Source: Coprenecus sp964640305 (GTDB taxonomy: Bacteria > Bacteroidota > Bacteroidia > Bacteroidales > UBA932). Taken from it: a DNA stretch of 13,003 bases. This document shows, piece by piece, positions 1-5,969 of this stretch; position 1 is the stretch's first letter, and every line of letters starts with the position of its first letter. Position numbers and translations under genes: made by a program. Below the pieces are notes generated by a model. It made no database searches, had not been told where the DNA came from, and worked only from the letters and a program-made list of their open reading frames with translations. The DNA lies in contig CAZXFF010000051.1 of assembly GCA_964640305.1 (NCBI GenBank), forward strand, positions 1 through 13,003. Direction: 5' to 3'.

Positions 1-141
1 AGGCGACAGGAGGGGGCACCGTGGTGAGAGTGCGTTCTCGGGCACATTGGCAGCCAAAGTGTTTTCGCAGGTGTACCGCGTGATTTGCGGTAAGGCATTG
101 GTGCTCTGCAAGTTAGGCGAAATAGCCCGGTTCACCTGCGG
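1..141 (-). repeat. Single 141-bp repeat unit, inverted relative to the right-hand array
   Basis: This stretch is the reverse complement of the repeat unit at 12863-13003 with, by my count, 8 mismatches in 141 positions. The first 55 bases are identical and the first mismatch is at base 56. It carries the core word CGCAGGTGTACC near 66-78 and its inverted partner CGGTTCACCTGCGG at 128-141, about 62 bp apart, as in every unit of the right array. An open frame crosses it, but I do not think it is coding (see rejected items). The start of the window coincides with a unit boundary. Confidence 0.9.
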
Positions 142-240
142 GGAATGTCAGCTGTGCGGATTAGCCCAGTACACCTGCGGAGGGAGGTTGTTCACCTGCG
201 TAGGAGGCGGAAATCGTAGGTGTCATAAATCGTAGGTGGA
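142..240. repeat. Decayed copies of the repeat core word
   Basis: After the full unit, fragments of the same core continue: GTACACCTGCGG near 169-180 and GTTCACCTGCG near 190-200. Then come two exact copies of AAATCGTAGGTG at 211-222 and 227-238 (16-bp period). Their CGTAGGTG differs from the core CGCAGGTG by one C-to-T change, so they may be degenerate cores. I see no gene here. Confidence 0.6.
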
Positions 241-563
241 GAAATTGAAGGGGCAGAAATCAGTGTGAGTAGAGAGTGGCTAGGGAGAAGCGCTGGCGGA
301 GATTGCGGAAGAGGGGATTTGTGGATAGTGACGGTGGTACCCGGGGAATGAGTACGAAGGCAGTGGTTAGTACGAAGACCGTGCTTTGGGTAGAAATGGA
401 GGTAATGGCGGCCGTTCGGGGCTGGACATGGAAATGGACATGGAAGGGGAATGAAAAAGGGCAATGGAAAGTGAAAGTGGTGGGGTGGGACGTATGGATA
501 TATTGTACGGGTATGTGTGGTTCGGGTAGAGGTGTTGCGGAGGGTGGCGGTATTTTCAATTAA
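241..563. other. G-rich, C-poor intergenic stretch, no credible gene
   Basis: The plus strand here is dominated by G and A with very little C, a skew seen nowhere else in the window. It holds short direct repeats: TGGACATGGAA at 423-433 and 435-445, and AGTACGAAG near 350-359 and 369-377. G-run clusters such as GGTGGGGTGGG near 479-489 could in principle form two-layer quadruplexes. The open frames crossing it give low-complexity translations (Trp/Gly/Lys-rich on plus, Pro/His/Thr-rich on minus) that resemble no family I know, so I treat it as noncoding. Confidence 0.55.
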
Positions 564-568
564 TTGGT

Positions 569-576
569 TATTTTTG
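569..576 (+). promoter_or_regulatory. Possible -7 promoter box for the MarR-type gene
   Basis: TATTTTTG fits the Bacteroidota -7 consensus TAnnTTTG and sits 14 bases before the ATG at 591. I find no matching TTTG 19 to 21 bases upstream, where the sequence is G-rich, so support is one-sided. Confidence 0.35.
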
Positions 577-590
577 TAAAAAATTCGGGA

Positions 591-950
591 ATGGAAAGAA
601 TTCAGTGTGTATGTATGATGAGCAATCTCGTGAAGGCTATTTCTGAACTGGAAGACAGTCTCAGGAATCTGCATGGATTGTCTCTAAATGAAGCCGTTAT
701 CATGTGTTCCATCGGAGACTCTGTTGTGTCGGCCGGTACGGTTTCGGAGCAGACGGGCCTCAAACCGTCACACGTGTCCAAAATTCTGAAAGCCCTTGAG
801 ACCTGTGGCCTGGTAGAAAGGAAGATCGGGAATGAAGACCGACGGCAAATGTATTTCTCCCTGTCTGAGGAGGGAGCGTCTCGTCTGGAGAAACTGAAGT
901 CTGAGCAGATTCCGGTTCCCGCCATCTTGCGTACGTTTACAGAACATTGA
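591..950 (+). CDS. MarR-family winged-helix transcriptional regulator (short)
   Basis: This is probably a DNA-binding regulator of the MarR family. The 119-residue product has a helix-turn-helix at about residues 45-75 (AGTVSEQTGLKPSHVSKILK region) followed by a wing around residues 77-95 with the typical DRR...SLSEEG pattern (N81-E82-D83-R84-R85, then S90-L91-S92-E93-E94-G95). MarR proteins are usually about 140-150 residues; the N-terminal dimerisation part looks short here. I chose the ATG at 591 because a TATTTTTG box lies just upstream. The frame also opens at a TTG (564), and ATGs at 615 and 618 are alternatives. It is isolated: repeats and G-rich sequence lie upstream, and a convergent acyl-CoA ligase downstream. 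No ligand or target can be inferred, and no operator is obvious. The family call is good; the start is uncertain. Confidence 0.75.
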   Translation: MERIQCVCMMSNLVKAISELEDSLRNLHGLSLNEAVIMCSIGDSVVSAGTVSEQTGLKPSHVSKILKALETCGLVERKIGNEDRRQMYFSLSEEGASRLEKLKSEQIPVPAILRTFTEH

Positions 951-1024
951 CAAATGGGTGGTTCCCTGCCAGCCGATGTCCCATATCCGGTGGGGAGGTA
1001 TCTACGGAAAAGAATTCGTATGGT

Positions 1025-1087
1025 AAAAAACTGGTCCTCCAGGACTTCGCAGGCTTGTTTTCCTGTTCGGCTCTGAAGGACCATTTT
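1025..1087. terminator. Bidirectional intrinsic terminator between convergent genes
   Basis: GGTCCTCCAG (1033-1042) pairs with CTGAAGGACC (1073-1082), with one G-T wobble. The stem is flanked by AAAAAA on the left (a T-run for the minus-strand acyl-CoA ligase transcript) and ATTTT on the right (a weak T-run for the plus-strand MarR transcript). An inner CAGG/CCTG pair may shorten the loop. The rest of 951-1136 shows no supportable gene. Confidence 0.65.
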
Positions 1088-1136
1088 AATGCTTCGGTAT
1101 CCTGTGGACTGAAGAGGGCTCGTCTCCCGGGGAGGG

Positions 1137-3038
1137 TTACTCGCCTTTCGGGGTGAAGACTTCGATGTTCTGCGGATTGAAGGGGTTTTTCCCTTCAGGT
1201 GTGTACATATATGCTATGCGTTCTGCATATTTCTTTTCGACTTTGTTGCGGACCAGTTTCATGGTGCTGTTGATGAGTCCGTCCTTTTCCGAGAATTCTT
1301 CTCCTATGACTGCAAAGGTCGCCGGCAGCCATCTTTCGGGGAACTGGCCTTCGAAGCGTCCGCCTTTCTTGTAGGCATCTATTTCCTTTTTAAGCAGCTC
1401 TACTGCTTCCTTTCCGCGTTCTTCCCCGTGGAAACCTTTGCTGTCCAGGTATTTGTTGACCTTGTCCTTGTTTGGTACCAGAAGCAGTACGGTGTAGTTG
1501 CTCTGGTTGTTGTAGAGGACTGCATAGTCAATGTATGGTGACTGGCCGGTGAAATTCTCTTCCATCCCTTCAGGAGAGTATTTTTCTCCGTCACTGGAGA
1601 TCAGCAGGCTCTTGAAGCGTCCTAGTACGTACAGCAATCCGTCTTTTCCGATATATCCCATGTCTCCTGTGTAGAGCCATCCGTCTTTTACGGTTTCGGC
1701 AGTGGCTTTTGGATTCTTCCAGTATCCGGCCATGACGTTTTCCCCTTTGACCACCATTTCACCTGGTTCTCCTACGGGAAGTTCGTTTCCTTCGCTGTCC
1801 ATTATCTTCATTTCCAGGGGAGAAACGATGACTCCTGATGAACCGAAGCGGTGTTTCTGAGGAGTGTTGGTTGAAATGACAGGGGTGGCTTCAGAGAGTC
1901 CGTATCCCTGGAACATGGGTATTCCTATGGCGTAGAAGAATCTCTGGAGTTCGCTGTCTAGCAATGCTCCACCTCCAATGAAGAATTTGAGGTTGCCACC
2001 GAAGTTCTCCCTGACTTTGCTGAACAGTATCTTGTCGAACAGTTTCACGAGAGGGTAGAGAATGAATGAGAGTCCGGATCCTCTGGTGTATCCGTCTTTG
2101 TTGTATGCGTATGCTGTCTTGAGGGCAAAGCGGAACAGCTTTTCGGTGGTGGCACCTTTGGCTGCAATGCCGTTCTCGATGTTTTTCCTGAAGCTCTTTG
2201 CCAGTGCTGGTACGGAAAGCAGGAAGTCGGGCTTGAACTCTTTGATGTTTACCGGGATGTTCTTGAGGGTCTGCATCTGGGTCTTGCCTATCTGTACCGT
2301 ACCGAACGATGCTCCGCAGGCAATCATGATGTAGAATCCCACGACGTGTGCGAAGCAGTGGTCGAGGGGCAGCAGTATCAGTGTCCTGTATGAAGAGGGC
2401 ACGGATATGCAGGAGAGGGCCTGGGCAACGTTTGCAGTGTAGTTGCGGTGAGTCAGGATCACCCCTTTCGGATCGGCGGTAGTCCCGGATGTGTATGTAA
2501 TGGTTGCATAGTCGTCGTTCTGGAGTGAACGGCCTATTTTCAGGAATTCTTCCCTGTGCTCTTTAAGGTATTCCTGTCCGCGTGCCATTACTTCGGAAAT
2601 ATGTATTTCCCCTTCTTCTTCCGGGGTGTTGTCGAAGAGCACCACTGTTTCCAGCTTCGGAAGGTCTTTCCGGATTTTCCTGATTTTGGGCAATTGGCTA
2701 GCTGATACCATTATCATCTTGACGTCTCCGTGGTTCAGCCTGAACAGCAGGTCGTTGCTCTCTTCGAGTTTGATGGAGAGAGGCACGCTTATTCCTCCTG
2801 CGTACAGGAGTCCGAGTTCGGAGAGGACCCAGTAGTTCCTGCCTTCGGAAAGTATGGATACCGTATCTTTTGGACGAATGCCTAAAGAGGCGAGTCCTGC
2901 TCCTATTTCTATGGCTGTTTTCCTGCATTCATTGTAGGTGGAAGGCTCGAATCTGTCAGTGAGTTTTTCCCACATCATCGGCCTGTCACCGTATTTTGCT
3001 ACTGAGGCTTCGAATAAATCGATAATAGTATATTTCAT
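1137..3038 (-). CDS. Long-chain fatty acid-CoA ligase (AMP-dependent synthetase)
   Basis: The enzyme activates a carboxylic acid, most likely a long-chain fatty acid, to acyl-AMP and then acyl-CoA, feeding lipid synthesis or uptake. The 633-residue product is a full-length adenylate-forming (ANL) enzyme. It has the phosphate-binding loop TYTSGTTADPKG (181-192), the YGLSE motif (379-383), the W-L-Y-T-G-D motif (454-459), the GRFK hinge (473-476), and the C-terminal catalytic lysine in STMKLVR (K594). The size and the SSDGEKYSPE segment fit bacterial long-chain acyl-CoA synthetases of the FadD15 type. The frame extends upstream to 3092, but a good promoter at 3063-3093 lies inside that extension, so the ATG at 3038 (MKYTIIDLFE) is preferred. 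The gene is monocistronic and divergent from the hydrolase gene. Substrate chain length cannot be read from sequence. Confidence 0.92.
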   Translation of the reverse strand: MKYTIIDLFEASVAKYGDRPMMWEKLTDRFEPSTYNECRKTAIEIGAGLASLGIRPKDTVSILSEGRNYWVLSELGLLYAGGISVPLSIKLEESNDLLFRLNHGDVKMIMVSASQLPKIRKIRKDLPKLETVVLFDNTPEEEGEIHISEVMARGQEYLKEHREEFLKIGRSLQNDDYATITYTSGTTADPKGVILTHRNYTANVAQALSCISVPSSYRTLILLPLDHCFAHVVGFYIMIACGASFGTVQIGKTQMQTLKNIPVNIKEFKPDFLLSVPALAKSFRKNIENGIAAKGATTEKLFRFALKTAYAYNKDGYTRGSGLSFILYPLVKLFDKILFSKVRENFGGNLKFFIGGGALLDSELQRFFYAIGIPMFQGYGLSEATPVISTNTPQKHRFGSSGVIVSPLEMKIMDSEGNELPVGEPGEMVVKGENVMAGYWKNPKATAETVKDGWLYTGDMGYIGKDGLLYVLGRFKSLLISSDGEKYSPEGMEENFTGQSPYIDYAVLYNNQSNYTVLLLVPNKDKVNKYLDSKGFHGEERGKEAVELLKKEIDAYKKGGRFEGQFPERWLPATFAVIGEEFSEKDGLINSTMKLVRNKVEKKYAERIAYMYTPEGKNPFNPQNIEVFTPKGE

Positions 3039-3062
3039 CTGTAATTGAGTTTGATGGTTCTG

Positions 3063-3093
3063 CAAATATAGCATATTATGCAAAGACAGCAAA
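3063..3093 (-). promoter_or_regulatory. Bacteroidota-type promoter of the acyl-CoA ligase
   Basis: Read on the minus strand, TTTG (plus 3090-3093) is followed after exactly 19 bases by TATATTTG (plus 3063-3070), a full match to the Bacteroidota consensus. The leader to the ATG at 3038 would be about 20 bases. This decides the start codon of the ligase. Confidence 0.8.
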
Positions 3094-3107
3094 TTTCGCT
3101 ATATTCG
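3077..3107 (+). promoter_or_regulatory. Possible promoter for the hydrolase/phosphatase unit
   Basis: TATATTCG (3100-3107) differs from TAnnTTTG by one base, and TATG (3077-3080) stands 19 bases upstream in the -33 position. It would start transcription shortly before the ATG at 3143. It overlaps the divergent ligase promoter, so the two may compete for polymerase. Confidence 0.45.
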
Positions 3108-3142
3108 CTAATTGATTATGTAACCGTCTTAATATTCGTCAT

Positions 3143-4384
3143 ATGAAAAAACTGTATTGCATTTTTGCTTTTATGCTTGTTTCAGCCTTTTTGGGTGTAC
3201 CGGAATCGTTCGGGTGTACAGCTGCTGTGATTTCCGGAAAAATAACCCCTGACGGACGTCCTTTGCTCTGGAAGCACAGGGATACCGGTTTTCTGGAAAA
3301 CTGTATCCATTTCTTTAAAGGGGACAGATTCTCGTTCGTCGCTGTAGTGAACAGTGTAGCTGAGAATCCCGATGAGGTATGGATAGGTACGAACAGTGCC
3401 GGCTTCTCGATAATGAATACCCAATCCTACAATCTTGTCGAGACCGGGCCGGGGGAGGAAAAGGGGGCGGCAAACGGCAGGATCATGCGGAGGGCGCTTG
3501 AGATCTGTGCCAATGTGGATGATTTCCGCAAGTTCCTCGATACACTGTCAAAGCCGAGTCTGATCGAGGCCAATTTCGGTGTCATTGATGCTGAGGGAGG
3601 TGCAGCAATGTTCGAAGTGGGATACTATGACTATGTGATGTTTGATGCCAACAATCCTAAAGATGCTCCTTACGGGTATATTGCCAGGACAAACTACTCT
3701 TTTTCAGGAAAAGTGAATGAGGGTGCAGGATATGTCCGCTTTATGACGGCAGAGCAGACTCTGATGCCTGCATCTGCGACAGGCGAGATAACTCCCGAGT
3801 GGATATTCGATGAGCTTTCCAGGAACTTTTCCAATCCTCTGATCGGCAAGAATCTCAGGTCAGGTGAATTCAACAGGCCTCATTCTACCGGATGGTTTAT
3901 CGATCAGGATTTCATTCCAAGAAGCAGTACGGCCAGCTCTGCGGTAGTAAAGGGAGTGAAGCCTGGAGAGAATCCGGAACTTACGGTAATGTGGACAGTG
4001 CTTGGATATCCTCCGACAGGCGTTGCCGTCCCTGTATGGGTAAGCAATGCAGGCAAGATCCTTCCCGAAGTCCTTGTGAAGGATGACAGTCTCGGGGATG
4101 CTCCGCTTTCTGACAAGTCGCTTGAACTTTCCGACAGGGTGTTCTCATACAAGCAGGGTACTGGCTCCGGAAGGTACTTCTGTTGGGAAAAACTGTATAA
4201 CAATGACGGGAACGGATATATGCAGTTGCTTTCTCCTGTCGAGGATGAGGTTTTCCGCCGGGCATGTCCGGTTATGGAAAAATGGTATCAGAAAGGGAAG
4301 GTAGATGCCGATGAAATGAAAGATCTGTATGGAAGCATCGATGCGTATGTCACTGGCATGTACAAGACTCTCTTCGGCCTTTAA
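3143..4384 (+). CDS. Secreted Ntn-hydrolase-like protein (C45/C69 or linear amide hydrolase type)
   Basis: This is likely an exported amidase or acyltransferase of the N-terminal nucleophile superfamily, cutting or making an amide bond outside the cytoplasm. Residues 1-24 form a signal peptide (MKK start, hydrophobic core, cut after S-F-G). Cleavage would expose Cys25 in GCTAAV, and an N-terminal Cys followed by Thr is the usual nucleophile context in these enzymes. K44-H45-R46-D47 would correspond to the conserved Arg-Asn/Asp element of the fold. The length (413 residues) is plausible for the C45/C69/choloylglycine-hydrolase-like families, but I cannot separate them by eye. A lipoprotein reading of Cys25 is possible but less likely, because the preceding S-F-G is a poor lipobox. 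The phosphatase gene follows after 17 bases, so the two are probably cotranscribed. The substrate is unknown. Confidence 0.7.
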   Translation: MKKLYCIFAFMLVSAFLGVPESFGCTAAVISGKITPDGRPLLWKHRDTGFLENCIHFFKGDRFSFVAVVNSVAENPDEVWIGTNSAGFSIMNTQSYNLVETGPGEEKGAANGRIMRRALEICANVDDFRKFLDTLSKPSLIEANFGVIDAEGGAAMFEVGYYDYVMFDANNPKDAPYGYIARTNYSFSGKVNEGAGYVRFMTAEQTLMPASATGEITPEWIFDELSRNFSNPLIGKNLRSGEFNRPHSTGWFIDQDFIPRSSTASSAVVKGVKPGENPELTVMWTVLGYPPTGVAVPVWVSNAGKILPEVLVKDDSLGDAPLSDKSLELSDRVFSYKQGTGSGRYFCWEKLYNNDGNGYMQLLSPVEDEVFRRACPVMEKWYQKGKVDADEMKDLYGSIDAYVTGMYKTLFGL

Positions 4385-4401
4385 GCTTCTCTCTTTGTGA
4401 T

Positions 4402-4950
4402 ATGAAGAAAATCATGTTTCTGTGCCACGGCAATATCTGCCGTAGTCCTATGGCTGAATTCATAATGAAGGATATTCTGCGGAAGTCGGGCAGTGAGGCG
4501 GATTTCATGGTGAGTTCTGCGGCAGTGTCGGATGAGGAGACAGGGAATCCGGTCTATCCTCCGGCTTTGTCGAAACTGCGGGAAAAAGGAATTCCTGCGG
4601 GTAAGCATCAGGCTCACCGAATTTCCATGGAGGAGTTCCGGGAGTCCGATCTGGTCATTGTCATGGACCGTTCCAATATAGATTTCCTTACATACATTGT
4701 AGGGCAGGATGCTGTTTACAATTCCGGGAAGGTCCACATGCTCATGGAATATGCGCTGTCTGCCCGTGATGGGATGACCGGTGGGGAAGACAATTCCTCC
4801 TGTACGGGAAAGAGACAGTTCCGCTATCCTTCTGTGGCGGATCCCTGGTATACAAGGGATTTCGAGACTACGTTCCACGATGTCATGGCCGGATGTATTG
4901 GATTGGCGTACAGATTAGGTGTTTCGTGCAGGTTTGACAGACAGGAATGA
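4402..4950 (+). CDS. Low-molecular-weight protein tyrosine phosphatase
   Basis: A cytoplasmic phosphatase that removes phosphate from protein tyrosine. The P-loop CHGNICRS is at residues 8-15 (nucleophile C8, R14) right at the N-terminus, and the general acid is D147 in ADPWY (146-150), the standard order for this family. Residue 12 in the loop is Ile, as in tyrosine phosphatases; arginine phosphatases of the YwlE type carry Thr there. At 182 residues it is about 25-30 longer than typical, the extra length lying before the DPWY motif (residues 120-142). It starts 17 bases after the hydrolase gene, suggesting one transcript. Such enzymes often pair with BY-kinases that control capsule export, but no kinase or polysaccharide gene is visible here, so the partner is unknown. 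Confidence 0.92.
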   Translation: MKKIMFLCHGNICRSPMAEFIMKDILRKSGSEADFMVSSAAVSDEETGNPVYPPALSKLREKGIPAGKHQAHRISMEEFRESDLVIVMDRSNIDFLTYIVGQDAVYNSGKVHMLMEYALSARDGMTGGEDNSSCTGKRQFRYPSVADPWYTRDFETTFHDVMAGCIGLAYRLGVSCRFDRQE

Positions 4951-4980
4951 CATCGGCCTGATATTATTCTGGAACTTGAG

Positions 4981-5032
4981 ATGTGAATTTCATGCAAAAT
5001 GCGTTATTCATAATCTGTCCGGAAATTCACAT
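4981..5032. promoter_or_regulatory. Perfect 11-bp inverted repeat upstream of the AraC-type gene
   Basis: ATGTGAATTTC (4981-4991) and GAAATTCACAT (5022-5032) are exact reverse complements separated by 30 bases. No T-run follows, so it is a poor intrinsic terminator. Its place in the 138-bp gap between the phosphatase and the regulator makes an operator or an RNA hairpin possible. Confidence 0.5.
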
Positions 5033-5103
5033 TGGTTCATGTCTTGTAATCCAGGAATCTGAATCTCTTTGGGTATGATCCCTGTATAATGTGCGGAATT
5101 TCC

Positions 5104-5111
5104 TATATTCG
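5104..5111 (+). promoter_or_regulatory. Possible -7 box for the AraC-type gene
   Basis: TATATTCG is one base from TAnnTTTG, and CTATATTCGC is identical to the sequence before the hydrolase gene (3099-3108). The -33 position (CCTG, 5081-5084) fits poorly. If real, transcription starts near 5116, which would exclude the ATG at 5089. Confidence 0.35.
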
Positions 5112-5115
5112 CATT

Positions 5116-5961
5116 ATGAGAATAAGAAAAATCAAGGCAGATGAGATGGGGGGTGAAAGTTGTATCATGGCCCGCCTGGAACGTGTCAGGAAAGAAGAGT
5201 ACCTGGGACAGCCGATGATGTTCGAGGGACTTGCTGTAGGTATATGTATAAAAGGAGGTGCAAGGATAAAAATCGATTACAGGGGACTTGACATAACAGC
5301 AAACGACATGTTTGCAGTTATGCCCGGACATATCTTTTCCATGGAGGAATCTTTTCCTGAAATGGAAATCAGCATATTTCTGTTCATGCCTGAATATATG
5401 CAGAAGTTGCCTTTGGTATCGGATATGGAATGGATAAAGAAAGTGGAATCGCATCCGTGTATCAGCATAGGGAAAGACCGAATGGAAGAACTGGTGGCGC
5501 TGGAGTCTATGGCCGTGAAATACAATTCGGCAGGTAGTGTTTCATGTATGGATATCCGGAGGAGTGTCCTGACGTCGGTATTGATGATAACAAAGCATTG
5601 CTATGAAACTTTTGTCGGAGAGTGCCGGGTCGCCAATCCTTCCAGACAGGAAAAGATCACAAGGGACTTTTTCAGATTCCTGTCTGAGAACTTCAGGAAA
5701 GAAAGGCGGGTATCATATTATGCGGACAGACTTTGCATTACTCCAAAATATCTTTCCGCTGTCGTAAAGGAGGTTACCGGCAATACTGTCCAGGAGTGGA
5801 TCAGCCTTGCTGTCATAGCAGAGGCTAAACGTTTCATGAGGTCTACGGACTTGTCTGTCCAGTATGTTTCTGAAGAGATGAATTTCCGTACGTCATCCTC
5901 TTTCGTAAGGTTTTTCAGACAGTGTACCGGATGTACCCCGTTGCAATACAGGAAAGGGTGA
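5116..5961 (+). CDS. AraC/XylS-family transcriptional regulator
   Basis: A one-component regulator: an N-terminal ligand or dimerisation half and a C-terminal DNA-binding half. From the ATG at 5116 it has 281 residues. The C-terminal part carries two helix-turn-helix units, about 198-220 (RVSYYADRLCITPKYLSAVV) and about 246-270 (LSVQYVSEEMNFRTSSSFVR), ending in the family-typical FFRQCTGCTPLQYR. Residues 45-90 look like a cupin-type sensor (GARIKIDYRG...MFAVMPGH). The frame opens at 5089, but the extra segment runs through a possible -7 box; ATGs at 5146 and 5167 are also possible. It ends 8 bases from the convergent ftsH end. The 11-bp inverted repeat upstream could be an autoregulatory site. 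The inducer and targets are unknown. Confidence 0.85.
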   Translation: MRIRKIKADEMGGESCIMARLERVRKEEYLGQPMMFEGLAVGICIKGGARIKIDYRGLDITANDMFAVMPGHIFSMEESFPEMEISIFLFMPEYMQKLPLVSDMEWIKKVESHPCISIGKDRMEELVALESMAVKYNSAGSVSCMDIRRSVLTSVLMITKHCYETFVGECRVANPSRQEKITRDFFRFLSENFRKERRVSYYADRLCITPKYLSAVVKEVTGNTVQEWISLAVIAEAKRFMRSTDLSVQYVSEEMNFRTSSSFVRFFRQCTGCTPLQYRKG

Positions 5962-5969
5962 GAGTTCCG

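Noticed and set aside
192..674. Open frames on both strands through the G-rich stretch (minus 192-674, plus 276-563)
   Set aside because: Low-complexity translations forced by base skew, overlapping repeats and the regulator gene.
947..1156. Small plus-strand frame between the MarR-type gene and the ligase
   Set aside because: It runs through the bidirectional terminator and into the 3' end of the ligase gene; no recognisable protein and no promoter.
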